A stretch of 64,000 bases of DNA from Utricularia gibba (lineage: Eukaryota > Streptophyta > Magnoliopsida > Lamiales > Lentibulariaceae): positions 1,426,001 to 1,490,000 of the forward strand of contig CM007989.1 of assembly GCA_002189035.1 (NCBI GenBank), read 5' to 3'. The notes below the pieces were generated by a model. That model did no database searches, was not told the DNA's origin, and worked only from the letters and a program-made list of their open reading frames with translations. A program made the position numbers and the translations under genes. Positions 47,657-60,046 of this stretch are shown here, piece after piece (within the stretch, counting starts at the first letter, position 1; each line of letters opens with the position of its first letter).

Positions 47657-49932
47657 ATGTTTCAGTGGGTGGCAAACTTTATGGGGAGTAAAAAAAATGC
47701 CATCTCATTTGCTCTGGGGATAATTAGTGTATTGAGCTGGGGTGTCGCTGAAGTCCCTCAAATCATTACCAACTTCAAGAGAAAATCTGCTGAAGGACTC
47801 TCCATAATCTTTCTTTTCACTTGGATATTAGGGTATGCCTATCTTCACTGTTCTCTCTTTCTTCACTTGATTTGATTTCAGTATGATACAAAGCTTCACA
47901 GAGTACATCTGCTGCAGCATTTAGATTGCTAATGTGTTGCGAGTATTTATCATCAAGTGACTGCTTCATGTTACTTGTGTATTCTATTGCAGGGACCTGT
48001 TTAACGTTTTTGGCTGCCTTGTGGAACCTGCTACGGTAAGTCTGTCGAATTCATTACACGTATTGCTAAAAGATGGGATAATGGCTGTAGTATTTCAATT
48101 CTTCTTTGCCGTGAAAATACCACCTGGAACCCCTTACAAGGGTTCACATCCCTATTTTTGAAAAGTTTCGTAGTGTAGTAGAGTGCTTGCATCTGGAGTC
48201 ATTTTAGAAGCTTGATGCACCATGTTCTCATTGCAAATATGTGGTACTATTTACTGATTCATGAAACTTGGTTTTGCAGCTTCCAACCCAATATTATACT
48301 GCGGTGGTATGAGTATTCTTCCTAGAGTTGTTCTTTCTATTTCAACTGTGTTATTATTGCTCAACTCTCATAACTGTCTGATTGCAGTTGTATACTGTGA
48401 CGACCTTTATTCTCGCCTCGCAGTCTCTATACTATGCACATATTTTTCCACGAATGAAGTCTACCAAGAAGCAGCATGAGGTTGGCATCAAAAGCTTGTT
48501 GCTTGCATTCATCACCCTGTTGAAACCGTAGGCTAAATAAGGGAACCATTAACTAGGAAAAAGTTCTGGTTGATGTATTTCAGGAATCAGAAGCTGATGC
48601 TCTGATGCCAAAGAGAGAGGATGACTATGAACCTGTTGCAGAGGGATGTCGATTTACTCCAGCCTCACCTATTCCTCTTCCATCTGTTTCTTCTGAAACA
48701 GCCAAAGACCTATATTTCATGTCCCACATCCTAGACTTTACCTTCGATTTTGTTTTGTTTTTTTCTGCTTCATCCATTATCAGGCGATGCATTTCTGAAA
48801 GTAGCTTCAATGTTATCCAGGTCCGCAAGATCATTGACATTGAGCAAAACACCCCAAATGGGATCTTCCACACCTACAAGAGGCACTCCAGACGTTGGGA
48901 TAAATTCACTTGGACAACCATTGCTTAATGATGTCCCCACATTGCAATCTGCCCCTCTTCCTATAAACAAGGCCATGCTAAGTGTGGTGAGACTCTTGCC
49001 TTCTTTCTGGGCTCATATAAGCTTTAACAAGGTTAACCAATTCGCTATTCCGTGTGTCTGATGCCTCTAACTTCAGGTCTCATTGGTGTGCGTCCTTAGC
49101 ATAGTGGAAACCAGTAGAACGTACTTACCAATTGGTAGTCCAGAAAGGCACATTTTGAGGCCAGAGGAAAGACTACTTATGGAGGTAAAATTGGCAGTAA
49201 AGTTGAATGATTTACACAGTGCTTTTACCCTGCTTCATTATATCAAATATGCAGGGAACTGGAGGTACAGCAGAAAGTATTTTAGCTGGTAGGAGCAGTG
49301 GCATTGGATCAATGCTTGGTTGGGGAATGACAGCTATCTATTTAGGAGGACGACTGCCTCAAATTTTCCTAAACGTAATTCCCATTTGATTCTTCAGACA
49401 CTGCTACTATTCCATTCTCTAACTCCAATTTTCTTTGTTTCTCCTCTTCCATTTCCACAGTTCAGAAGGGGAAACGCAGAGGTATTTTTGATGCTCCTCC
49501 ATTGTTTTCAACCATAAAGTATCTCTAAAATTGAGTGTTCTAAGAATCTTAGTATTGGCAGGGCTTAAATCCACTGATGTTCATCTTCGCCCTGGTGGGA
49601 AACATCACATATGTGGCAAGGTGAGCAAGCATCCATCCCATGCTTTAGTTTCCTTGCTCTCACATCCCTTTTTTCGTTTCAGCATTCTTGTTAGAAGCAG
49701 ATCCTGGTCCAAAGTTCGACCGAATCTTCCCTGGATCATTGATGCCTCAGGATGCGTGTTCCTCGACATTCTCGTATCCTTTTACACTCAACATCAGTGA
49801 ACAAAGGTACCCCCATTGCTGCCTGCGTATCCTTAACAAACTGCGCAGATTCTTTTGCAGTTCATTTACTACCGGTATCGACAACAAAGGAGAACGGCAA
49901 GCACGCATACCCATACTACAGTTCTTGTTTGA
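47657..49932 (+). CDS. PQ-loop repeat vacuolar amino-acid transporter-like protein
   Basis: Twelve exons: 47657-47832, 47993-48035, 48280-48306, 48388-48480, 48584-48720, 48821-48986, 49077-49184, 49255-49374, 49461-49481, 49562-49620, 49683-49773 and 49861-49932. They are all in phase and give 370 aa. The two PQ-loop motifs are GVAEVPQIITNF in the first half and GGRLPQIFLNF in the second. They are separated by a polar, Ser/Pro-rich loop (exons 5-6). About seven membrane helices are evident. Relatives are yeast Ypq1-3, animal PQLC2/LAAT1 and plant homologues that export cationic amino acids from the vacuole or lysosome. The donor of intron 5 (AT|GTCCCA) is weak, but it is the only junction keeping the reading frame to SARSLTLSKTP. 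Confidence 0.87.
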
Positions 49933-50240
49933 CGACCCCAAGATTAGCCAAAAGGAAGAAGAAAATTTGTTCTGCACCATCTCTGAGTTTTTAGATTTCG
50001 TCAAGGACCTGCTATAGGGATTTTTTTGTTTACAGTTCATATATTTAAGAAGATCAAAAAAGTAGTGCCAGTGCATACCTTCGAGACTTAAGCAAAAACA
50101 CGACACATAACAAAACTAGCAGAAAGCTTTATCTCCCCCTCATAACATAAAGTTTGTAGTTAACTCGCATTGTCACCGAGGAGGAACTCCAAGTTTAAAT
50201 GGAAGAAGAAAGCAATTGCTATTTGTAGTTGGACCAGCCA
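49933..50240. other. 3' flank of PQ-loop gene
   Basis: Probable 3' untranslated and intergenic sequence. No gene was recognised. Confidence 0.55.
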
Positions 50241-50498
50241 CAACTTCTGGAGTCTCCTTTTCATCTCTCGAGGATGGCATATCCCTCACTTGTCCCTCCG
50301 GTAGGGGTAGCATCATCTGTATATCCTCCGTCAGAAGAACCGTCAGCCTCCCCGGAAGTGCTGCATATGGTGCTACCAAAGGTACATAACACAATATGTT
50401 ACTAGTTCTTCATCATCAACTCAGGGGCAATGGATCAACTCAGCAGAAACTTGGCTTGTGAGTGGGCAAAGGATAAGATCAGGGTTAAAGCAATTTGA
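50241..50498 (+). pseudogene. Fragment of a tropinone-reductase-like SDR gene
   Basis: The sequence is clearly similar to the end of exon 3, a shortened intron 3 and the start of exon 4 of the intact gene just downstream. It shares CCTTTTCATCTCTC, GGTAGGGG.AGCATC, the splice junction CAAAGGTACATAACA and CTTGGCTTGTGAGTGGGC. It has substitutions and indels, has lost the exons before and after, and has no open frame. Because it keeps the intron, it arose from DNA duplication and not from a retrocopy. It marks a former tandem SDR copy. Confidence 0.85.
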
Positions 50499-50618
50499 TG
50501 TACATTGAATAAAATCCTGGGCCGTTGAAAAAATATAACCTTTAAAAAAATGAATCATTTTCATTGAGCCTGGAAGCATCTTTATTACAGAAGGTGAGAG
50601 CTCTGAATCGAACCAGCA

Positions 50619-51767
50619 ATGGAAGAAGGCAGTCGCAGACAAAAGAGATGGAGTCTTCAAGGGATGTGCGCTCTTGTAACCGGTGGCTCAAGAGGAATAG
50701 GGTCAGTCTTTTTTCTCCCCAGATCGAAATCTCGTAAACTGTGTTGAATTTGAAGAGGGTAATTGCTAGTTTTGTGGTGTGGATTTTGAAAGGTATACAA
50801 TAGTGGAGGAACTGGCTGGGCTTGGAGCCAGAGTTCATACTTGTGCAAGAACTAAGAGTGAGTTGGATCAAAGTGCACAAGAATGGAAAGCCAAGGGATT
50901 TGAGGTTACCACATCTGTTTGTGATTTATCTTCAACCGCGCAGCTGAAAGAACTCATTGAAACTATTGATTCACTCTTTCAAGGCAAACTTGATATTCTG
51001 GTGAGTTTCTACTTTCTTTTGATGGGTTTGTTTCACTATCCTTGATCTGCTAATGATACATGGGAACACCCCTTCTTCATCAGATAAACAATGCAGCAGT
51101 AGCACTTCCAAAACCGGCTCTAGAACACACTGAGGAAGATTTCTCCAACATCCTGAAAATCAACTTAGAGTCGCCTTTTCATCTCTCTAGAATGGCACAT
51201 CCCTTGCTCAAATCCTCAGGTAGGGGCAGCATCGTCTTCCTTTCCTCCGTCGGAGGAAGCATCGGCCTGCCATTGATTGCTGCATACGGTGCTTCCAAAG
51301 GTACATAACAGTAGCACACCATGTGTTACTGACCAGCATTGAGGCTAGAGTTTCAATGATGCACAAGCTACTATCTTGATAGATGACAGGCATTGTGTTC
51401 AATGTGGCACAGGAGGGATAAATCAACTTACAAGGAACTTGGCTTGTGAGTGGGCTAAAGATAATATCAGAGTGAATAGCATCTGTCCTTGGATTGTGAG
51501 GACAAGAATGGTAGAGGAACTAACTATTGAGCCTGTAAACTTGTACATGAATCAACTCAAATTGACAAGAAACCATCTTTTCAGGCTGCAAAAGATGAAG
51601 TCCTTGAAGCGTATGGATCAATGATGGCTCGAGCTCCTCTCCGTCCTGTGGGGGAACCCGACGAAATCTCACCGTTGGTAGCCTTCCTCTGCCTTCCGGC
51701 AGCGTCCTACATCACCGGCCAAGTCATGACAATTGATGGGGGATTCACTACTTGTATCTGTGGCTAG
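50619..51767 (+). CDS. Tropinone reductase-like short-chain dehydrogenase
   Basis: Five exons (50619-50701, 50793-51000, 51084-51300, 51413-51534, 51585-51767) give 270 aa. The classical SDR features are the cofactor-binding TGGSRGIG near residue 21, NNAAV in place of NNAG, the catalytic Ser in [10 protein letters not shown] and the YxxxK pair in AAYGASK. The C-terminal [12 protein letters not shown] is also typical. The family comprises NADPH-dependent reductases called tropinone-reductase-like in plants that mostly do not make tropane alkaloids. The true substrate is unknown and is probably a small ketone or terpenoid. A degenerate duplicate lies 121 bp upstream of the start codon. Confidence 0.92.
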
Positions 51768-51934
51768 TTTCATTCGACAATGCACCAATGAAATTGCTGT
51801 CTTTTTCAAGTGTTCTGTAACTTTACAAATACCCCCCCGTCTTTTTGAATATAAGGAATTCGCCCCGGTACTTATATGAAATACTCCTTCCTGTGAACAG
51901 AAGGAGCTCTACATTTCTGTGTCCTATCTTGACG

Positions 51935-53514
51935 ATGGCCACCACTTCCCTCAAACCCACTACCATCTTCTGCTTGCCGGAAGTAGAGAGCTTTCGCGGC
52001 GTCACGCCCGGAAAATTATACTTGAAGTCCTCCAATTCATCGCGTATTTCATTCGTTTCTAGAAAATTTGATGTGAAGTGTAGGGTTCCTCCCACGAGTT
52101 ACAAGAAGAGCGCTGTTAATTTATCGAGTCGGTCGATTCCAAAGTTTCTGGTGTGGGCTGTTGACGGAGAAACCGTGGAGGCACAAACTGAGACGCAGGA
52201 AAGTTCCCCTATTCCAGAAACGGAAAACGGCGCCGAAGCTGAGGTTTTTTTTTTTTTTTCTTTCTCTCGCTGTTTGCTGTTGTTTTTCTTGATATAGTTG
52301 CAGTAGCTTCCCTCCCCAAGCGCGTTACTGTGAAAATTCAATCCTTTTTCTGTTCTGTTGACGACTTGTGCGTGGATATAGGTGGAGAACTCAGATGGTG
52401 GAGATGCTTCTGATGAGGTTAATGCCACAGAGGCTCAGAAACAAGTCTCATCAGTAGTATTGGATTCTCTGCTACTGTACAAGGAGGCTTTAGCTATCAA
52501 TGACATATCAAAAGCTGCTGAAATAGAATCCTTTTTAAAAGTTATTGAAGATGACAAAATTGAGCTCGAGAGGAAGGTGGTCTCGTTAACTGAGGAGCTA
52601 TCCTTGGAGAAGGATCGTATTCTTAGGATAAGTGCGGACTTCGACAATTTTCGAAAGAGAGCTGAGAGGGAACGACTCTCGGTGGCAAGTAATGCACAAG
52701 GAGAGGTTTTAGAGAAACTGTTGCAAGTTCTGGATAACTTTGAGCGAGCCAAAGCACAGGTTAAAATCGAAACTGAAGCAGAGGAGAAGATCAGTGCCAG
52801 TTATCAAAGCATATACAAGCAGTTCGTTGAGATTCTTGGATCCCTTGGAGTCGTTGCTGTAGAGACAGTGGGAAAGCCATTTGATCCCATGGTGAGTTGA
52901 CCCTTAGTTTCCCAACTTTCCCTTTCTGGTGATTGAAATGCATAAGACATCATGAATCATAGCTCATTGCCCTTAGTATGCATATGCATTCACTTTATCC
53001 ACACTGGCTGCATGCAGGCGAACTCAAGAGTTGGCTTCGGTCGAGTGAAAGATGAAATCTTTGCGAAGTTGTATAAATTATATTCAGCTTTTATGAAGGG
53101 TGTATTAAGCCTTTAGTTTAAGCTCGCTCTTTACTGACTTAAGCCAACTCATTGAGTTTGCTACATTCTTAATCAGATCAAGAAGCCAATGTAAACTGTG
53201 TCCTATGTAGAATGAACCAAAAGATGTTGCACCCGTTTTGTTCTTGAACATCATTTCTGACATTAACCTCTTCTGTTTGTCCAAAGCTACATGAAGCTAT
53301 AATGCGGGAAGACTCAACAGAGTATGATGATGGAATCATCATTCAAGAATTCAGGAAAGGCTTCCAGCTCGGTGACAGGCTTCTGCGGCCTTCAATGGTG
53401 AAGGTGTCCGCCGGCCCTGGACCAGAAAAATCCAGTACGACGGAGCAAGAAAATGTTGAAGCCGGTGAAACCAATGAGGAGGTTACCTCTGAAACTCCCG
53501 CCACTGATGCATGA
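51935..53514 (+). CDS. GrpE nucleotide-exchange factor, plastid type
   Basis: Three exons (51935-52243, 52382-52891, 53287-53514) give 348 aa. A Ser/Thr/Lys-rich transit peptide occupies about the first 70-80 residues (MATTSLKPTTIFCLPEVES...). An acidic linker and long coiled-coil (IELERKVVSLTEELSLEKDR) follow. The GrpE core reads RISADFDNFRKRAERER, LLQVLDNFERA and, in the last exon, HEAIMREDS, then GIIIQEFRKGFQLGDRLLRP, the C-terminal beta-domain that contacts Hsp70. It should release ADP from the stromal Hsp70 with help of DnaJ partners. The acidic C-terminal tail is longer than in bacterial GrpE. Plastid rather than mitochondrial location is inferred from the leader and the CGE-like long N-terminus. 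Confidence 0.92.
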
Positions 53515-54005
53515 ATAATTGAGTCAATTTTGTGCTGAGAAGTGTAGAAGTTTCTCGTTAGAAACATAGCTGTGGGCATTCTTTGAGCTTTCAGCATTGG
53601 ATTCCTTTCTTTTCAGTCATGAAACAAAAGCTCAAACTGGAAAAAATGGCTGATCACATCTTGGAAATTGAATGTTTTATCTGCTTATTGGAGGAGGATC
53701 ATCTGCAGGTTTATTTCTTTGCATCCAACTTTATAATTTTTTGGGAAGTAGTTTGATTTCCTTTTCGTTTGGATATTAGAAAAATAATGGTATCCTTTCC
53801 AGATTCATTACATTATTGTTGCTCTAATTTTGTTTAAAACTTTATGATAGTATGGTCTTATAATGCTGGTTGGTATAACTTCTGCCAAGCATGAATTTAG
53901 CTACGAGTCCAAAAAAAAAAATGCTTTATTTGTTGGATAAAACAAGTAAATCAAATTGCCGAATGTAGTTGTGTATGGCTGGTGCGCAATAAAAAGGCTT
54001 TCTGG
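53515..54005. other. Intergenic, GrpE 3' flank
   Basis: AT-rich sequence up to the tRNA gene. The first 100-250 bp are probably 3' untranslated. No gene was seen. Confidence 0.6.
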
Positions 54006-54077
54006 GGGGCATTCCAAGAATCGAACTCGGGACCTCTCGCACCCGAAGCGAGAATCATACCACTAGACCAAATGCCC
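54006..54077 (-). tRNA. tRNA-Pro (anticodon CGG)
   Basis: On the minus strand the 72-nt sequence begins GGGCATTTGGTCTAGTGGTA. It forms a 7-bp acceptor stem GGGCATT/AATGCCC. The anticodon arm is CTCGC-TTCGGGT-GCGAG with anticodon CGG, and the T arm has loop TTCGATT with one G-T pair in its stem. The discriminator base is C. It decodes proline CCG. The A-box (TGGTCTAGTGG) and B-box (GAGTTCGATTC) of the internal RNA polymerase III promoter are present. Confidence 0.96.
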
Positions 54078-54205
54078 ATTCAGGCCTGCATTGTTTTATC
54101 ATTGATATTTCTTGGAAACATAATTTAACTAGAATTCACATACATTCTAGCAAACATCTGATACATTTGTATTTTGTTCATCATTCAGCACAAGTATCTA
54201 GTTTT

Positions 54206-55453
54206 CTAATAGCAGTTTGTCTCATAGCTTGCAAGTCCTTGAAGTTCTGGACCTTCGAGCCGGGGGTTGTTTTCAAAGCTGGAAATTGGCATTGTAAGCA
54301 TCATCAGAAAACAAAAGTCCTGGGACGCAGTGGACAGCAAAAAGAAGAGCGTAGGATCGTACTTGCTCAAGGAATATGCTCGAAGGATCCAGTAGTTGGT
54401 ATTGTGCCACAGATATTGTTATTCGAGATATCTCTGCAAAACATAGTAATGAGTGATGAGATACTAGCTGCATCCATGAGAGAAGAAGAACTAGCCATAC
54501 AGATGATTTGTACTTACAAAACTTTCAGGCTTGAGATGGTAGCAAGTTCCCTTGGGATTGGTCCAGTTAGCTGATTATCGTTAACACGTCTGTCCAAGTG
54601 AAGAAACAGTTAATACTTCAACGTAAAAAAGCACTAGCGGATGAATGAAAGACAACAGATATCACACTGAAGACTTACAGAAATACTAGAGATTTCAGGT
54701 TTCCCAGAGAAGAGGGTATCTTCCCTGAGATGTTGTTGTTATAGAGATCCAAACTAATTAGGCTCTTCAAATTCCCAAGCTCCGCAGGAATTGAACCTTG
54801 AATGTTATTTTTGTAAAGTTCACTGCAAAAGAGCCATGCCAGAAGTCAAATTGTGGCTACTATATCACACGCCCAACCCCAAACTATCCGAAAAAACAGG
54901 CCAGGAACAATAGGGAACACCAACTCTAATTCGGTCAAGGATACAGATAAAACGAGGTTTCTGAAACTTACAGATACTGAAGATGCTCAAGCTTTCCAAG
55001 CTCAGGGACTAGATGACCAGACAAGTTTGAGTTCCCAAGGTCCCTATTGACAAAACATTTGAAGTTTCGTAATCTATAACACAATCTCCAGAAAAACACA
55101 TGAATCCATTCCACCGACTATTAGACAAGAATGCAGAAAGATAACACACATCTACCACAAGAACATCACAGCGAAAGAAACCCAGCAACAAAAACATAGA
55201 ATAACAATAATTCACGAACGAAAACAGAAACATACACGCGAGTGACACGATTGTGTTGGTTGCAGGTAACATGGAACCAGGTACAGGGAGACACTAGATT
55301 CGGATCCCAGCTCTCAAGCACCTTATCCGGATCGGACAAGCTCTGCCGGAACGCGTAGAGTGCGTCTCCCTCCGAATTCGCAAGACCCTTGGGCAGCGTA
55401 GAGACGACACTGGTTAGGGCAAGAATCAGGATGAAATCTCTAAACCCCATCAT
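54206..55453 (-). CDS. Secreted leucine-rich-repeat protein, LRR1 type (one frame break)
   Basis: Six exons (55453-55236, 55043-54972, 54822-54679, 54589-54518, 54433-54363, 54278-54206) would give 216 aa, close to the 218 of Arabidopsis LRR1-like proteins. A hydrophobic signal peptide ([12 protein letters not shown]) is followed by the LRRNT cap ([20 protein letters not shown]). About five LRR units of 24 residues follow, each exon holding one or two, with splice phase 2 throughout. The C-cap includes [20 protein letters not shown] and NC. There is no kinase or membrane anchor, so it is a free apoplastic protein related to SERK ectodomains. In exon 5 the text CATATTCCTTGAGC is one T short of CCTTTGAGC. 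As written, a stop falls at 54369-54367, which removes the C-cap. Confidence 0.87.
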
Positions 55454-55846
55454 CGCTAGCTTGCTTTTTGGATCCCGGCTTCTTATTTTCCGCCTTCAAG
55501 AAAAAAAAAATTCCTTTTTTCTTCTTCCCGGCGACAGCGTTTTTTGACTGCGTCGCTCGTCGTCTTCTACTTCGCCTTTTCCTGGTCTGAAGAATCCGGA
55601 GAACTGCCAACAGTAATTAGTCATGATTGCTTCAGTTTTGTTGAAGGGAATCAACTACTTGAAGTTACGTAAATACCCTTTGACGGACTCCAATGGGCAA
55701 TCGAATGTTTCTTTTGACCCTTGTCCCCTCCATAGGCAGTTTAGGTATTTACAAACTAAGATGACTGTTTTTAAAATGGTATATATTTATTGTTTATTAA
55801 TTTCCTTCAGCTTTCTATCGCGTAGATCTTCAGGTGACGAAAAAAA
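55454..55846. promoter_or_regulatory. Divergent LRR1/calmodulin promoter region
   Basis: 393 bp between start codons contain all proximal control sequence for the two genes. I recognise no canonical element with confidence. Confidence 0.5.
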
Positions 55847-56792
<946 letters not shown>

Positions 56793-57621
56793 AGGACCCC
56801 CTCCTCCCACATCGAGTTCTTGATTCCGAAGCAATTCCGGCAACAGACTTGGTTAAGCTGCTTCTAGTAGCCTTTGTTATGGCGTCATTTTTCTCTTTCT
56901 GAGTCCGCTAGTTTTCGAAGTAAACGTCATGGACATGAACTAAACCTCTTCCCTGGCAGAATCCACTTCTATGATTCTAGAACCCACCAACCCCTCTTAC
57001 AAAGAGATCGGACTGCACCCTTGTTTCTCAGAATAGGACTGGTTTTACGGTGACGGATCCATATCCAAAGGAGTAGGGAACGAATCCGGTCAGACCATAC
57101 CATCGTGATGGGTGTGACATGAAGATGAAACATCAGAAAGAATAGCATAGAAAATGCTCAAGTCTTCACCAGGAATGGTGGCAAAGTAGACGTTGGCGGA
57201 GGCGACCAAATCAACTATGAAGAGTTCGCTCCTAAGCTGAGAGATGGTGGCAAAGTGGAGCGTAAGAAAAGAGCTCTGCTGCTGGTACTGTTGATTATTT
57301 TGCTTGGTTTCTAGTGATGGTTGTGAGCTCTGCCTTCTCGTTATACTACTGTCACTCGTGCATGATTGGTGTAGCATGCTACTTCGTTCCCGAGTACAAC
57401 AGAAAACAGAATCAGAATACCTAGGCGAAGATTTTCAATCCCACAGACGCAGAACAAGGCAGGGATAGAAAAAGGTTCTTACAGGCAACACACATGAAAA
57501 CCTAGTACCAAGTGTCTGTCATACCATGTGGTATGTGCCGTGCTGGGTCGTTTACATGATGGTATTGCAAAAGAAAGTTGCTGTAATGAAAATGATGCGC
57601 AATTCGGAATAATCAAAATGC
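56793..57621. other. Convergent 3' flanks with calmodulin relic
   Basis: The region between the CaM and PAG1 stop codons holds both 3' untranslated regions and a short EF-hand-like relic at 57189-57230. Confidence 0.6.
57189..57230 (+). pseudogene. Degenerate calmodulin EF-hand 4 fragment
   Basis: The sequence closely resembles the fourth EF-hand coding region of the upstream CaM gene (about 56730-56771), sharing ACCAAATCAACTATGAAGAG with few changes. It reads DVGGGDQINYEEFA, so two calcium-ligand positions of the loop are lost. There is no start or supporting exons. It is best explained as a fragment of a local duplication. Confidence 0.6.
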
Positions 57622-59296
57622 CTAATCTGCATCCATTTCTTCCAGTGCTGCTTTGGCCGCTTCCTTGGCTTCCTCTAGGAGATCATCAGGTACCTGTTAC
57701 ACGAGTAAGATGTCGCCCATCATCAAATTTAGAACACGTCAGGGATAATTCTTATAGTTCAATAGGGACCATCTTTTTTCCCCTAAGAAAAACCAGATGA
57801 AAGATCTGACTTAAAATCAGAAGGTTAATGCTGTTGGATATGCAGTTACTTTACCTTCTGATGCTGACGGTTAGACTCATCACACACCCAACTCAGTTCC
57901 AACTCAAAAGCCTTATCCTTGGCCTCATCATGTACCCCATATATACTGCAGATTGAAAGGTTATTCGTGGAGATGAAGGCAAAGCACTTGGGTTGAGCGT
58001 GAACACACAACAGATACACCGAATGCTAAATGGAATGGAAGGGACATGAAAGCACTTCATGAAGCTCACATTTTAGCTACTTCAATAACCCCTTGTCGGC
58101 ATGTCATTTCTGAAAGCTTTAACTTCTCGATCTCCCTGGCACAGCACACGAAAGCAATAAGATCAGTAAAGCAACATTATGTTTTGCAAATTGGAAAAGT
58201 TGCAACCGCTTTTGGAAATTGATCAGTGTACACATAGCACTCTGCAGTTTTTTTAAACAAAAGGTACTAACGTTTTGGCAGCTTGTCTACCCTTCCCCAT
58301 GGCAGCACCAAAGTACCTCTGGCAAGTGAGAATTAACACAAGAAAAACCAAAAGCCATCAGCTATGAATAAAGAACAAGACGTGGAGTTACAAGTGACAA
58401 ATTTTCAAATAAATATGCTGCCTCGAAATATTTTGATGTAGAAAGCAGGAAGTCATAACCGTAACATAAACTCACATAAGAAACTCCGGATGGCTCAATC
58501 ATGTATAACTGTGGGCCATCTCTATCGTAACCTCCCAAAATGACTCCACAACCAAAAGGCCTGCACCAAAAATAACGAGCCTAAGAACCCTACAAAATCT
58601 TCAACTAGAAAGATGTACCGTCTATTGATTCACACCGGAGCCACCAATAGAGTGTGCATAAATGCACATAACTAGCAACACGTTCAGCAAGCTCCTTCAC
58701 AGGAATTGGTTCACCATATGCGCTGCAAATGAGATTTATAAGTATACAGGAACTTCCGCAGCATCTTGCTTTAGGGTAAATATTAGCTGGTGATATAAAA
58801 AAATAGAGGAAAAACAGACTCAAAGATAAAACCTTTCGTAATTAGTCGCCTCAGCTTTTGCTCTTGCAACAATCTGCCTACCATCAGCAGCCAAACCAGC
58901 AACCGCCTACAAAGGCAAACAAATTCCAGATAAAATACCCAATTCAGAATACTTAAGAACACCCCCCCCCCCCCAAAGTTACCATGCCGGAGTGACGATG
59001 GACGGCGTGGATTCGTCGATTGGAGCCAGGCAGCATCATCTTCGATGCTATCAATTTCTCCACTCCCTACAACACAAGCCAGAAGAACATTACCCAAATT
59101 GAAAAACCCTAATTAAAACTCAACCGCGAGAACCCAATCTAAATCCACTCGCCATAACCACGCCGTCCTTGCATCGTATTGCAACGACCGTTCCACTATT
59201 GTCCACCGCCTTCGCCGCATACTCGATCTGAAAAACTCGTCCATCCGGCGAAAATGTGGTCACCGAGAGATCGTAGCCCGTACCGATGCTGCTCAT
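57622..59296 (-). CDS. PAG1: 20S proteasome alpha-7 subunit (alpha type-3)
   Basis: Nine exons: 59296-59153, 59066-58983, 58906-58833, 58722-58636, 58560-58476, 58318-58272, 58135-58070, 57945-57855 and 57693-57622. They give 249 aa, the same length as Arabidopsis PAG1. The start [20 protein letters not shown] has the alpha-subunit YDxxxxxFSPDG(R)xxQxEYA signature. The protein continues with [40 protein letters not shown] and ends [10 protein letters not shown]. Alpha subunits form the gated outer ring of the 20S core and are not proteolytic. Intron 1 begins GCGAGT, not GT, making it a GC-AG intron or a base error. A C13 run (58962-58974) lies in intron 2. Confidence 0.96.
58962..58974. repeat. 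C13 homopolymer in PAG1 intron 2
   Basis: An uninterrupted run of thirteen C is read directly. Its length is probably unreliable given the homopolymer problems nearby. Confidence 0.9.
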
Positions 59297-60046
59297 TCTC
59301 TCAATTCCTTTCCTTCTCCTTGAACCCGGAGTTCAACAAAGGCCGACGGTGGGTTTCTCTTTTCTAGCCCACGTTTCTTTTCTAGCAAGAGATCAATGAA
59401 TAAATCGAAAATTACCGAAAACGCCCTCAGCCAAAACAACCTACACAGCGTTTATTAATTACAAACCACACCCTCATTTCATAACAAATAACAATTTTCA
59501 CCCCACTTGCTCATGATGCTTTTTCATTGTTTTCAAAAGATTTGAACTTGATGCTACTGTAAAAATGAAACTGCAAATGACACTACTCCACAATACTCCA
59601 AAACAACTTGTTAAGTAGCCTGATTTCAGCAAATGAACAATACTCCACAATGCCACACAGTTTTACCCTGAATCCTCATCACAGATTTCAGCAGACCTTA
59701 TGCAGAGCTACATGAATCAGATGATGTTCCGCAAGTTCAGACACTACAGTTTGAATGACAGTTAACTGCTACAGAGCAAGCACGCGTGGGAGCGAGAGTT
59801 AACACGAAGTCGCAAGAGTAATCAGGTGCTCTTATGCTTCTGTTACCTGACATGAGGAGTTAACAGATTTTCATCAGTAGTTCTGGACATGCATACGGTA
59901 AAGCAGGATGGGTGCTTCAAAAACCATGCTGTTCAAGTGTGCGCCTCTGTTTTGTTCCCATAAGGCGATGATGACTCTGTTCCGCGATGGAAGGAGAGGG
60001 CTCACTGACCTTTACAGCTTTTCATCTCATTTTCACCCTTTTGCTA
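59297..60046. other. PAG1 upstream region and SUVH 3' flank
   Basis: The region contains the PAG1 promoter side and the probable 3' untranslated region of the SUVH gene. No gene was recognised. Confidence 0.6.
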
